Shown: positions 48,502 through 57,800 of the stretch, in pieces | How the letters are laid out: each line of letters begins with the position of its first letter | How positions within the stretch are numbered: position 1 is the stretch's first letter | From: JAUIET01 sp045105115 | Lineage (GTDB): Bacteria; Pseudomonadota; Gammaproteobacteria; Pseudomonadales; JAUIET01 | Direction of reading: 5' to 3' | Assembly (NCBI GenBank): GCA_045105115.1 | Contig: JBGCDE010000207.1 | Coordinates: 30,308 to 94,307, forward strand | DNA: 64,000 nt | Made by a program: the position numbers and the translations under genes | Notes under the pieces: model-generated | The model's input: only the letters and a program-made list of their open reading frames with translations | Told to the model about the DNA's origin: nothing | The model's database searches: none

Positions 48502-49322
48502 AAACTGAGCTGCACAGACAAATACATACCATTCTGACCAGGAACACCTGCAATCGAGCCTAAATCAACATAGGCGCCTGTGACCGAGAAACGCTTGCTA
48601 ATAAAATAGGCTATCCAGAAATCCTGCCAATCATCTTCACCAAGCCCAAGATTGTCTGGCTTCTGACGATACTCCATACCGATCGCCAGTTTTCGCGTAA
48701 GGAATACACCGGCCGCTAACTCAAGCTGCAGCTTATAGTCATTAGAGCTCTGACCACCGAATCCCAAGATGCCCGTTTGGTTAGCCTTGGTCAACCTGGC
48801 GGTAGCATTTAGCAAAGTCGTTCGATGAAACACGCCATCCAACCATACCTTTGTGGCGGCCAGGTACACGTCAGTGCCTGTATCGTCTGCAGCCCCAACC
48901 GAAAATGCTACGTCTGAATCCTGCAAACGTTTATGCTGGATGCCAATCGACAATTGTGGCGCGCTGCTAAAAATTGCATCACCAAACACTCGGTATTTAA
49001 CTGAAAAAATATTTTGTACTATGTGCGTGTCGCTGGCCTTAATTTCAAAATCATGGTGAGCATACACCACTTCCAATCTATTGTTGAAACCAACAGAAAC
49101 GCCGGCAACATTCACAGCATAGTCATCAACAGTTAAATTACTGTAGAACGCAGCGCCGCCTAATTCGTCGCGCGTCGCGTACCCACTAATCAATGCCCAG
49201 GGTACAATGCCGCCACCGCCGGCGCCCTCAATCGTCGATACGCCAGCTGTACCAATCAATTTTCCGTCAGCTTGCGCGACGCTGCTCAGCGTCAGCAGAG
49301 CCAGACAAAGAATTCTCTTCAC
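48498..49322 (-). CDS. DUF3034 family outer-membrane-like protein
   Basis: About 274 residues. I take GTG 49322 as the start because it gives a clean signal peptide (ILCLALLTLSSVAQA) with AAGGA about ten bases upstream; an in-frame GTG at 49349 would add nine residues. The DUF3034 signature is GKLIGTAGVSTIEGAGGGG followed by VPWALI. The rest has alternating hydrophobic strands ending in an aromatic-poor terminal strand (GMYLSVQLSL), consistent with a beta-barrel. The function is unknown. It overlaps the end of the EAL-protein gene and the start of the globin gene. Confidence 0.85.
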   Translation of the reverse strand: MKRILCLALLTLSSVAQADGKLIGTAGVSTIEGAGGGGIVPWALISGYATRDELGGAAFYSNLTVDDYAVNVAGVSVGFNNRLEVVYAHHDFEIKASDTHIVQNIFSVKYRVFGDAIFSSAPQLSIGIQHKRLQDSDVAFSVGAADDTGTDVYLAATKVWLDGVFHRTTLLNATARLTKANQTGILGFGGQSSNDYKLQLELAAGVFLTRKLAIGMEYRQKPDNLGLGEDDWQDFWIAYFISKRFSVTGAYVDLGSIAGVPGQNGMYLSVQLSL

Positions 49323-51648
49323 CCTTGGTTCTTCCTTGAACAAATGCACTTTTGAATTCGAAGCTTCCCATCCACAACAGGAAGTCTTCGTAGGGCAGCG
49401 GCTTACTAAAATAAAAACCTTGTAGTTTATCGCAGCCCCATTGTTCTAATAGAGCCTGAGCTTCTGCGTCTTCAACACCTTCAGCAACTACCTTTAACCC
49501 AATATTGTGGGCCATCGCAATCGTGGATTTCACAATCACCTGATCACTGCTGTCCGTGCTTAGCTTGCGCACGAAACACATATCAATTTTTAACTCATCA
49601 ACCGGCAATTGCTTCATTTGACCCAGCGAAGAATAGCCAGTGCCGTAATCGTCAATCGCTAAAGTGAATCCTTGTGATTTGAAGCGATTGAGCACGCTGA
49701 GCGCCTTATCCGGGTCTTCCATCATGGCCGACTCGGTCACTTCCAGAATCAGGCGCGAGCTTGAATACTCACTATTGCTTAGCAGTGTATCCAGAAACAC
49801 TGGCAAATCGTCATGCATCAAGTCATAAGCTGACAGGTTGATAGCCACTGATACATCATGACCAACAGACTGCCAGGCGCTTGCATCACGAATACCTCGC
49901 GTCAAAATCCACCGCGACAATGCTGGCATAAGCCCAGATTGCTCCGCCAGACCAATGAATTCATCGGGCGGAATAAATCCTAATTCTGGATGAATCCATC
50001 GCACCAATGCCTCCACTTCGGTGACACCACGCTTTGCCACATTGATTTTTGGTTGGTAATACAGTGTCAACTGATCGGCTTGCATGGCTTGCTTCAAGTC
50101 ATTGATCAGTCGAATCTGCTTCAAATGTTTTTGATCTTCGCCCTGCTCGTAGTATTCCGACTGGTGGCGTAATTCCAGCGCTCTATTCAACGCCATGTCC
50201 GAGCGCCGCAGAAGCTCTTCTGCCAGAAGACCGTTCTCAGGCGATCGCGCAAAGCCCAGCGTTAACGGTACGTTGATTTCGAAACCGCTTACCTCAAAAG
50301 GCTCAGACCAGGCCTGATGCAGATTGTCTGCAACTTGTTCGAGGCTTTCTTTTTCAGACAAAACATACAACAGGATAAACTCACTCGCTGTTGAGCGACC
50401 AATAACATGCGGTGCTGGAAACAATTGCTGCCAACGTGCAGCACAAGCGCATAGCAATTTGTCACCTACAGCAAAGCCTAAAGAATTATTGATCGACTTT
50501 ATGCGTTGAACGCTAATGCTGACGATTGCTACTTCATTTGTATTGTCACAATTGATAAGTTGTTGCAGATCTATGGCAATTTTATCTCGCACAGGAAGCT
50601 TGGTAAGTGCATCGTGATGGGCTTGATAAACAATTTGCTTTTCACGGCTGGCAACCGCAGATTGCATCTGATTAAAGCTGTCAGCGAGCACAGTGATTTC
50701 GGATCCACCAGCACGCACCAATTCAATAGGTGCGGTGTAGTCGCCACTGGCTATGCGCTGTGCACCATGCACCAACTTACCAATTGGCTTGGTTATACCG
50801 CGAAGCATAGGAATCATAACCATTAAACAGCCAATCAAAATAACCGCACTAATAAGAAGTATTTGTAGTTTTAGTTGGTTGAAGCGGGCACGCTCTTCAG
50901 CCAGCGACACACTCAGAATCACTTTCAGATCCAAGCCATTGCTAAGAACAGTGGGTAAATGTGAGTATTCAGATTCATCCATCGTAGACAATGTTTGAAG
51001 TTGCCTTGAATGTACGTCCGGTAAGGTGGTGACCAATAAGCTGCGCTGATTCTTTTGCGCAAAACTGACATCCAGCAATGTCATCTGCTTCAAATTTTGC
51101 GCAAACGCTTTATCTATTTCATAGGCAATCACCGCCCAAGCGACGGGTGCCGGCGCACGAACCTGCACCATGACTAACTGATAAGCCTTGTCTTCGAGCG
51201 TTGTCGTGGTCTGCACACCCGTTGCCGCTGCATCATCGGCGAGCATTTTTTGAATCAGCTCAGTGTGCGCTTCTGACTTAAAAGAGGTCGTTGATGCCAG
51301 TAACTCACCGGATAGATCAAATAGCGAAATCAGGTCAGCGTTAATACGCGCACCATGGTTTTCCAACACCGATTCAATCGTTGCTTTGTCACGCAGCGCT
51401 ACGGCTTGCTTGAAACCAAAATCTGCGGTTAGCACACGCGCAGACTCCAACAGCTGCTTGCCTTGGTTTTCCAGCATCGATTCCAGAACAGAGCTACCAA
51501 CCTGCAAGCGCGCATTTGCCTCTCGCTCAATATTATTGTCGGTTGCCGTAATAACAGCAATCAAAGTCGCACTACTGGAAACGATCAGTAAACTCAATAC
51601 AAGCAGCAAGAGTCGGGTATACAACTTAGCTTTACCCGAAGCAAACAT
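49267..51648 (-). CDS. Membrane HAMP-GGDEF-EAL protein with degenerate GGDEF
   Basis: 793 residues. Two membrane helices (LLLLVLSLLIVSSSATLIAV and LLISAVILIGCLMVMIPML) flank a periplasmic sensor region of about 240 residues. HAMP comes next, then a GGDEF domain (HHDALTKLPVRDKI) in which the GGDEF signature reads STASEF, so cyclase activity is not expected. The EAL domain keeps its key motifs (EVEALVRWIHPELG, DDYGTGYSSLGQM, VVAEGVED), so it is probably a c-di-GMP phosphodiesterase controlled from the periplasm. GGAG lies about ten bases before the ATG. It overlaps the DUF3034 gene by about 56 bases. Confidence 0.9.
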   Translation of the reverse strand: MFASGKAKLYTRLLLLVLSLLIVSSSATLIAVITATDNNIEREANARLQVGSSVLESMLENQGKQLLESARVLTADFGFKQAVALRDKATIESVLENHGARINADLISLFDLSGELLASTTSFKSEAHTELIQKMLADDAAATGVQTTTTLEDKAYQLVMVQVRAPAPVAWAVIAYEIDKAFAQNLKQMTLLDVSFAQKNQRSLLVTTLPDVHSRQLQTLSTMDESEYSHLPTVLSNGLDLKVILSVSLAEERARFNQLKLQILLISAVILIGCLMVMIPMLRGITKPIGKLVHGAQRIASGDYTAPIELVRAGGSEITVLADSFNQMQSAVASREKQIVYQAHHDALTKLPVRDKIAIDLQQLINCDNTNEVAIVSISVQRIKSINNSLGFAVGDKLLCACAARWQQLFPAPHVIGRSTASEFILLYVLSEKESLEQVADNLHQAWSEPFEVSGFEINVPLTLGFARSPENGLLAEELLRRSDMALNRALELRHQSEYYEQGEDQKHLKQIRLINDLKQAMQADQLTLYYQPKINVAKRGVTEVEALVRWIHPELGFIPPDEFIGLAEQSGLMPALSRWILTRGIRDASAWQSVGHDVSVAINLSAYDLMHDDLPVFLDTLLSNSEYSSSRLILEVTESAMMEDPDKALSVLNRFKSQGFTLAIDDYGTGYSSLGQMKQLPVDELKIDMCFVRKLSTDSSDQVIVKSTIAMAHNIGLKVVAEGVEDAEAQALLEQWGCDKLQGFYFSKPLPYEDFLLWMGSFEFKSAFVQGRTKGEENSLSGSADAEQRRAS

Positions 51649-51650
51649 CT

Positions 51651-52247
51651 TTATTGATCTCCACCGGCTACATTGATAGTAACTATATGACTAAGCTGTA
51701 CGCCGTTACTTGTCATGGTATTGAATTCTTTAGCCGCCAATTGGTCCGGATGCCAGTAACGAAGCGTGGTTGGTGATGACGCTGTTGTGTCAAAGCTAAC
51801 TGTGCCGCTCTCATTACTCACGCCCACATGTTCGTGCTCAGCGACGTAAATATATCCAATCATGCCGTCGTGTATGTTGCAGCCAAGAGTCACCAAGCCC
51901 GCCGTATCAAACTTCATCGGCGCGCCTGGAACGCCTTTGTAAAGCTTGATCTCAAAGGTCTTAGCTGGCGAAAAGGAATACACATGGTGGCGCACATTAT
52001 CGCTATTGGGTAAAGCCACCTGACGACCTTTGCGTATGGCCAGCACTCTGGGTGCAAAACGTCTGTGTTTTTGGTCCATGATCGCGGGTTGTGCTGCAAC
52101 AGTGCGCACAGGTTCAGTCAGCAGTTCTACGACCGCGTCAGATAAAGGTTTCCCATGCTGGTCTACCACCGTGAACTCAATGGCAAACATAAGTTGGCTG
52201 CTTGATAACAGCAACACTGCGATCAACTGGCGGATACCGATCAACAT
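51651..52247 (-). CDS. Exported cupredoxin-like protein (annotated in relatives as methylamine utilization protein)
   Basis: About 198 residues from ATG 52247, six bases after AGGA; another ATG lies two codons upstream. A signal peptide (LIAVLLLSSSQLMFA) is followed by a carboxypeptidase-regulatory-like strand region and then a cupredoxin-like part. His in VRHHVYSFSP and the cluster GCNIHDGMIGYI could give His-Cys-His-Met copper ligands, as in blue copper proteins. The name methylamine utilization protein is inherited and not supported here by any mau genes. First gene of the operon with the EAL protein, DUF3034 and globin. Confidence 0.75.
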   Translation of the reverse strand: MLIGIRQLIAVLLLSSSQLMFAIEFTVVDQHGKPLSDAVVELLTEPVRTVAAQPAIMDQKHRRFAPRVLAIRKGRQVALPNSDNVRHHVYSFSPAKTFEIKLYKGVPGAPMKFDTAGLVTLGCNIHDGMIGYIYVAEHEHVGVSNESGTVSFDTTASSPTTLRYWHPDQLAAKEFNTMTSNGVQLSHIVTINVAGGDQ

Positions 52248-52378
52248 TTTCATTCCTTTGCGCGAACGCAAAACTCGCATCATTTAAGCCTAGCAATTGG
52301 GTGCAGATACACCGGACTATTTTGATCTGGAATCAGGGCATCAGCAGGCAAACCTAGCCGGCTATTATTTGATCGATT

Positions 52379-52687
52379 TTAGCGAGAGTGAGGCGGTATC
52401 GCCGAGAGCCTGGCAGTAAAATCGGCCAGCTCTTGCTGAGTATAAGGCGTGTGCACGCGGTTACACGAGGGTGGTTGATGGTCCAGGCTTACGCCGGAGC
52501 GATGTGCATTTTTCGGTCGGATTGGTCGCGGGGCAAAGCCACCGCCACAATTTGGGCACACGTTGTTCAGGACCTGAGCAACACAATCTGCACAGAACGT
52601 GCACTCATAAGTACAGATACGCGCTTGGTCGCTATCAGGCGGAAGGTCCCTGTCACAGGCCTCGCAATTTGGACGTATTTCCAACAC
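52379..52687 (-). CDS. DUF1272 cysteine-rich protein
   Basis: 102 residues starting at GTG 52687, with no obvious Shine-Dalgarno. The N-terminal 55 residues are the DUF1272 zinc-finger-like domain (EIRPNCEACDRDLP, YECTFCADC, CPNCGGGF), with four CxxC-type pairs. The C-terminal half is poorly conserved in appearance. The function is unknown; such proteins often lie next to housekeeping or stress genes. It lies downstream of the cold-shock gene on the same strand, separated by a hairpin. Confidence 0.85.
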   Translation of the reverse strand: MLEIRPNCEACDRDLPPDSDQARICTYECTFCADCVAQVLNNVCPNCGGGFAPRPIRPKNAHRSGVSLDHQPPSCNRVHTPYTQQELADFTARLSAIPPHSR

Positions 52688-52703
52688 AGAGGAGAACAGG
52701 ATT

Positions 52704-52730
52704 GTCCGAATGCGAACTGCGCATCCGGAC
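52704..52730 (-). terminator. Hairpin between cold-shock gene and DUF1272 gene
   Basis: GTCCGAATGCG (52704-52714) and CGCATCCGGAC (52720-52730) pair over 11 positions with one mismatch. No T-run follows on the minus strand, so it may be a weak terminator or an mRNA-stabilising 3' hairpin of the cold-shock transcript. Confidence 0.4.
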
Positions 52731-52752
52731 CTGTGGGGCTAGAAGAGCCTGC

Positions 52753-52959
52753 TTAGCAGGGTACTACGTTGTTAGCGCATGGCCCTTTCTGGCCTTGACC
52801 AACTTCATATTCAACTTCTTGGCCGTCATCCAGAGTAGCGTAGTTGCTGCCGCTCTTGATTTCGGAATGGTGAACAAACAAATCTTTGCCACCGTCTTCA
52901 GGCTTAATGAATCCGTATCCTTTGTCGGCATTAAACCACTTAACTGTACCTTTACTCAT
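52753..52959 (-). CDS. CspA-family cold-shock protein
   Basis: 68 residues, full length for the family, taken from ATG 52959 with a GAGAG ribosome-binding sequence. The RNA-binding motifs RNP1 (KGYGFIKPE) and RNP2 (DLFVHHSEI) are intact. A C-terminal Cys pair (GPCANNVVPC) is seen in several marine gammaproteobacterial homologues. It is a single-strand RNA/DNA chaperone. A TATAAT element lies about 45 bases upstream and a 12-bp palindrome sits near the predicted transcript start. I cannot tell from sequence whether it is cold induced. Confidence 0.96.
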   Translation of the reverse strand: MSKGTVKWFNADKGYGFIKPEDGGKDLFVHHSEIKSGSNYATLDDGQEVEYEVGQGQKGPCANNVVPC

Positions 52960-52986
52960 ATTACTCTCTTTACTCAACTATTTATC

Positions 52987-52998
52987 GCAGACGTCTGC
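52987..52998. promoter_or_regulatory. 12-bp perfect palindrome at the predicted csp transcript start
   Basis: GCAGACGTCTGC at 52987-52998 reads the same on both strands. It lies directly downstream of the csp -10 element, near the expected first transcribed base, so a bound protein there could block initiation. I do not recognise it as a known operator. Confidence 0.35.
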
Positions 52999-53004
52999 CG
53001 CGCC

Positions 53005-53033
53005 ATTATAACTATTAATAGATTGCAGGCTAA
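53005..53033 (-). promoter_or_regulatory. Candidate sigma70 promoter of the cold-shock gene
   Basis: On the minus strand a perfect TATAAT (53005-53010) is preceded after 17 bases by TTAGCC (53028-53033), a weak -35. The predicted transcript start is near 52998, giving a leader of about 40 bases, much shorter than the long cspA leader of E. coli. Confidence 0.5.
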
Positions 53034-53129
53034 TGTAATTGCCATTTTTCTGCCCATAAATGTACGATATTTAGGCAATTTTTAATTATTTGACCATTTT
53101 CGCAACATTTTCGTGCTAGGCAGACTAAA

Positions 53130-53158
53130 AAGACAAGCCTGCAGTCGGCAAGTACAAT
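53130..53158 (+). promoter_or_regulatory. Candidate sigma70 promoter of the Fe-alcohol dehydrogenase gene
   Basis: AAGACA (53130-53135) and TACAAT (53153-53158) are 17 bases apart, matching consensus in four and five of six positions. The implied start is about 37 bases before the ATG at 53202. It faces away from the csp promoter. Confidence 0.4.
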
Positions 53159-53201
53159 AGGCGTTTTCCCTACTAATAAGCCAATAATCCCAAGGAGCAC
53201 A

Positions 53202-54374
53202 ATGATTCTCAAGAAGTGTTTACATGATCTCTACGTCATGGTCATGAAGACTATGGTGCTTTTTATGCCATCGGCAAGCTATTCAGTGTTTGCGGGCGAA
53301 GGCAGCGCCAGCCAATTGTGTCGCCATATCGTCAGAAACGGCTATAAAAGAACACTGATTGTCACAGACAAGCCCTTGGTAGAGCTGGGAATCGTCGCCA
53401 AGGCATCGTCTGAGCTAAAAGACGCGGTGGTCTTTTCAGATGTTGAACCTGATCCCAGCTATCAGGTGGTTACAGCGGGCGCCGCAGTCTACAAGGAACA
53501 TAGCTGCGACAGTATTTTGGCGATTGGTGGCGGATCGTCCATCGATGCGGCCAAGGGCATTGGCATTCAGGTGTCGTGCTCTGGCCAGGCCAAAGATTAT
53601 GTCGGCTTCAATAAAGTCAAAGACGACATACCCGCTCTTTACGCCATACCTACCACCTCCGGAACAGGGTCTGAAACAACATCTGGCGCCGTACTTAGCG
53701 ACACAGAGACTCATGAGAAAGGCGTAATTTCGGGCAAGCAGTTGCTGCCGCTGGCGGCGTGCCTGGACCCAACATTATTGACCGGCCTGCCCCCGCACAT
53801 AACGGCAGCCACCGGCATGGACGCACTCACACATGCAATTGAGGCCTATATTGGCGTTTGGGATCGCGGCGACTGTATGCAACGCGCTGCCTCTGCCGTT
53901 GAGCAAATATTTGTTTATTTACCACGCGCGGTGAGCAACGGCCATGACCTTGAGGCCCGCGACGCAATGGCACACGCTTCCTACCAAGCCGGGCGTGCAA
54001 TCAATCAAGTCAACGTAGGCAACGTACACGCTATCGCGCATCAGATTGGCGGCTTGTACGGAGTGCCGCACGGCTTAGCGAATGCAATCGTAATGCCGGC
54101 TGTGCTTGATTTGTCGCTGGTCAAGGCGCGCACCCGCTTAACGGAACTCGGCAATTTAACCGGCAGCGCATCAGCCGAAGATTTTATTCAATCAGTGCGT
54201 GAGCTGAGCCAGAAAATAGGAATACCAACGCACCTGGAATCGCTCAAGGAATCAGACTTTGACGACATTGCTGAGCGCGCCTGCAAGGAAGCGTTTGCAT
54301 ATCCCGCGCCGTATTTTATGGTTGAAGATGATGTGCGTGCAGTATTACGAACGCTGCTACCGGAAACAGCTTAA
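53202..54374 (+). CDS. Iron-containing alcohol dehydrogenase
   Basis: 390 residues. Family III signature: AIGGGSSIDAAKGIG (NAD(P)-binding loop), IPTTSGTGSETTSGAV and the metal-binding His cluster (MDALTHAIEAYI; NVHAIAHQIGGLYGVPHG). It oxidises or forms an unidentified alcohol with NAD(P). Homologues include lactaldehyde/1,3-propanediol/butanol dehydrogenases. AAGGAG precedes the ATG with ideal spacing. It runs towards greA and overlaps its stop by four bases on the opposite strand. Monocistronic, with its own candidate promoter. Confidence 0.93.
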   Translation: MILKKCLHDLYVMVMKTMVLFMPSASYSVFAGEGSASQLCRHIVRNGYKRTLIVTDKPLVELGIVAKASSELKDAVVFSDVEPDPSYQVVTAGAAVYKEHSCDSILAIGGGSSIDAAKGIGIQVSCSGQAKDYVGFNKVKDDIPALYAIPTTSGTGSETTSGAVLSDTETHEKGVISGKQLLPLAACLDPTLLTGLPPHITAATGMDALTHAIEAYIGVWDRGDCMQRAASAVEQIFVYLPRAVSNGHDLEARDAMAHASYQAGRAINQVNVGNVHAIAHQIGGLYGVPHGLANAIVMPAVLDLSLVKARTRLTELGNLTGSASAEDFIQSVRELSQKIGIPTHLESLKESDFDDIAERACKEAFAYPAPYFMVEDDVRAVLRTLLPETA

Positions 54375-54847
54375 ACGTGCTCTATTGATGCGATCTCATA
54401 CTCAATTTCACCAGCGGGAGTGCGAACCCTAACGACCTCACCCTCTTCTTTGGCAATAATTGCGCGTGCAATCGGTGAATTGACCGAAATCTTGTGCTGC
54501 TTAACATCAGCCTCATCATCACCAACAATTTTATATGTCACTTCTTCGTCGGATTCCATGTTGATTAGCTCAACGGTGGTGCCGAAAATAACTTTATGCT
54601 GATTGGGAATGCTGGTGACATCAATCACCTGAGCGTTAGACAACTTACCTTCAATCTCGTTAATTCTACCTTCGGCAAAACTCTGTTGCTCCCGTGCAGC
54701 GTGATACTCAGCGTTTTCTTTCAGGTCACCGTGCTCTCTCGCTTCTGCGATAGCCTGAATAATTCGCGGCCTGTCCTCGCCTTTCAAACGTTCCAGCTCC
54801 TGGCGCAGCATTGCTTCGCCTTCTACTGTCATAGGTATCTTGCTCAT
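54371..54847 (-). CDS. greA: Transcription elongation factor GreA
   Basis: 158 residues, exactly the usual length. The N-terminal coiled coil (MTVEGEAMLRQELERLK, AIAEAREHGDLKENAEYHAA) carries the conserved acidic tip residues (DLKENAEY) that stimulate cleavage of backtracked RNA by RNA polymerase. The C-terminal FKBP-like domain follows (NSPIARAIIAKEEGEVV). Its start overlaps the carB stop by ATGA, so it is the third gene of carA-carB-greA, an arrangement common in gammaproteobacteria. It shares the operon's leader-controlled transcription unless there is an internal promoter. Confidence 0.97.
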   Translation of the reverse strand: MSKIPMTVEGEAMLRQELERLKGEDRPRIIQAIAEAREHGDLKENAEYHAAREQQSFAEGRINEIEGKLSNAQVIDVTSIPNQHKVIFGTTVELINMESDEEVTYKIVGDDEADVKQHKISVNSPIARAIIAKEEGEVVRVRTPAGEIEYEIASIEHV

Positions 54848-57800
54848 TGGCTGACCCTCTTGTGCAGGTCTTGAAGACGTCTCACTTTCATACCACCGCC
54901 ATACTTAAGCGCTTCGGCGACCGCTGCTCCGCCGGCAAGTGTCGTTGTGGTATAGACCTTATGCTGCAAGGCGCTGCGCCGTATTGTTGCCGAGTCGGCA
55001 ATGGCCTGGCGCCCTTCTGTGGTATTAATAATTAAACTGATCTCTTTGTTCTTAACCGCGTCAACCACATGCGGCTGGCCTTCCAACACTTTGTTGATTA
55101 CCGTCACATCCAGGCCGGCATCATTTAACACTTTCCCCGTGCCGCGAGTTGCCATCAAATCAAAACCCAAATCTTTCAGTGATCTGGCCACCTCAATTGA
55201 CGCTTCACGATCTGTATCTCTGACACTGATGAAGGCCACACCTTTTGATGGAATCGATTCACCAGCTCCAGTCTGCGATTTGCCATACGCTTCGCCAAAA
55301 GTCTCACCAATTCCCATCACCTCACCAGTCGACTTCATTTCTGGCCCAAGAATTGGGTCAACTGCAGGAAATTTGTTGAATGGAAACACGGCTTCTTTTA
55401 CCGAGTAATAATCCGGTACGATCTCACGCGTAAAGCCCTGCTCTTCCAGTGACGTTCCAGCCATGCAGCGTGCCGCTATTTTGGCAAGAGATACACCGAT
55501 CGCCTTGGAAACAAATGGTACCGTCCGTGATGCACGAGGGTTCACCTCGATCACATAGATCGCTTTATCTTGATAGGCAAGCTGAACATTCATCAGCCCG
55601 ATAACACCCAATTCAAGCGCCATTAATTTGACTTGGCGTCGCATCTCGTCCTGGACGTCAGCCGGCAAGCTGTATGGCGGCAGCGAACACGCGGAATCAC
55701 CAGAGTGAATACCCGCCTGCTCAATGTGCTGCATAATTGCGCCAATCACTACTTCTTTGCCATCGCTTACCGCGTCTATATCAACTTCTATGGCTGCATT
55801 CAAAAAGTGGTCAAGCAGTACAGGGGATTCTTCAGATACCTGCACAGCTTCGCGCATGTACATCTCAAGCTCGGAGTCTTTATGCACAATCTCCATGGCG
55901 CGCCCGCCAAGCACATAGGAAGGTCGCACAACAATCGGATAACCAATTTCACCGGCAACATTCAAAGCGTCTTGCTGATTGCGAACGGTAGTATTTGCTG
56001 GTTGTAACAAATGCAGGCGTTCAATCATTCTCTGAAATCGTTCACGATCTTCAGCGCGATCGATCGCGTCTGGCGTAGTACCTATGATCGGCACACCTGC
56101 ATCCTCAAGATCACGAGCTAACTTCAGTGGGGTTTGACCACCAAACTGCACAATCACACCTTTGGGCTTCTCAAGGGCAACTATTTCAAGCACGTCCTCA
56201 AGCGTAACTGGCTCGAAGTACAAGCGATCTGAGGTATCGTAATCAGTAGACACCGTTTCAGGGTTGCAGTTAACCATGATGGTCTCGTAGCCATCCTCGC
56301 GCATAGCGAGTGCTGCGTGTACACAGCAGTAATCAAACTCAATGCCTTGACCAATGCGATTAGGTCCACCGCCAAGTACTAAAATTTTGTCTTTGTCGCT
56401 TGGCTCAGACTCACACTCTTCCTCGTAAGTGGAATACATGTAAGCGGTATCAGACGCAAACTCAGCGGCGCAGGTATCTACACGTTTATAAACCGGTCTG
56501 ATCTTAAGTGCATGTCGTCGTGCACGAACTTCATTTTCCGAACGCCACATCAGCGCCGCGATTCTGGAGTCTGAAAACCCTTTGCGCTTCCAGCGAAGTA
56601 ATTCGGTCGACGTTAGTGATTCAAGCTCTGTTTTTTCTATTAACCCTTCGGCTAGCACAATGTCTTCTATCTGCACAAGGAACCATGGGTCAACTCCGCT
56701 GAACTCAGCAACTTCTTCTACGCTGAACCCAAACCTGAACGCATCAGCTATGTGCCAGATTCTTTCTCCATTGGCCGCACGCAGTTTACCAATAATGATA
56801 CTTCGGCTGTCATCGGCGGCAAGGTCTAATACTGGATCAAAACCACTGGAGCCCACCTCCAACCCACGCAACGCCTTTTGCATAGATTCCTGGAACGTTC
56901 GGCCAATCGCCATCACTTCACCGACCGACTTCATCTGCGTGGTCAAGCGATCATCTGCCGCCTGGAATTTCTCAAAGGTAAATCGCGGCACTTTGGTAAC
57001 GACATAGTCGATGCTAGGCTCGAAAGACGCAGGTGTTGCGCCACCCGTGATTTCATTCTGCAATTCATCCAGCGTGTAGCCAACGGCCAACTTTGCAGCA
57101 ACGCGAGCAATCGGAAAGCCGGTCGCTTTTGAAGCCAACGCCGAAGATCGCGACACCCGCGGGTTCATCTCAATGACCACCAAACGACCGTCAGCCGGGT
57201 TCAAACCAAACTGTACGTTGGAACCGCCAGTCTCCACACCAATTTCACGTAACACCGCAAGACTGGCGTTACGCATAATCTGATATTCCTTATCGGTCAG
57301 CGTCTGCGCTGGCGCCACAGTGATGGAATCACCTGTATGAATTCCCATGGCATCGAAATTTTCAATCGTACACACTATGATACTGTTGTCGTTCTTGTCG
57401 CGAACAACTTCCATTTCATACTCTTTCCAACCGATCAGCGATTCGTCCAGCAATAGCTCATTGGTTGGTGATAAATCCAGACCGCGGGTGCAAATCTCAA
57501 CAAAATCTTCACGGTTGTAGGCAATACCACCACCAGAGCCACCCATGGTGAACGATGGTCGGATAATGCAGGGAAAACCTAGCTGGTCAACCAGTTGCAG
57601 TGCTTCTTCCAAGCTGTGCGCAAGTGCTGACCTGGGTGTTTCCAAATTGATGGCCTTCATGGCCAAATCAAAGCGCTGCCGGTCTTCGGCTTTATCAATA
57701 GCATCTGCCGTTGCACCAATGAGTTCAACGCCGAATTCCTCCAGCACGCCTTCGCGCTCCAGATCCAACGCGCAATTGAGTGCGGTTTGCCCACCCATCG

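Noticed and set aside
51651..52247. Methylamine utilization function
   Set aside because: No other mau genes are present; the label comes from a family name only.
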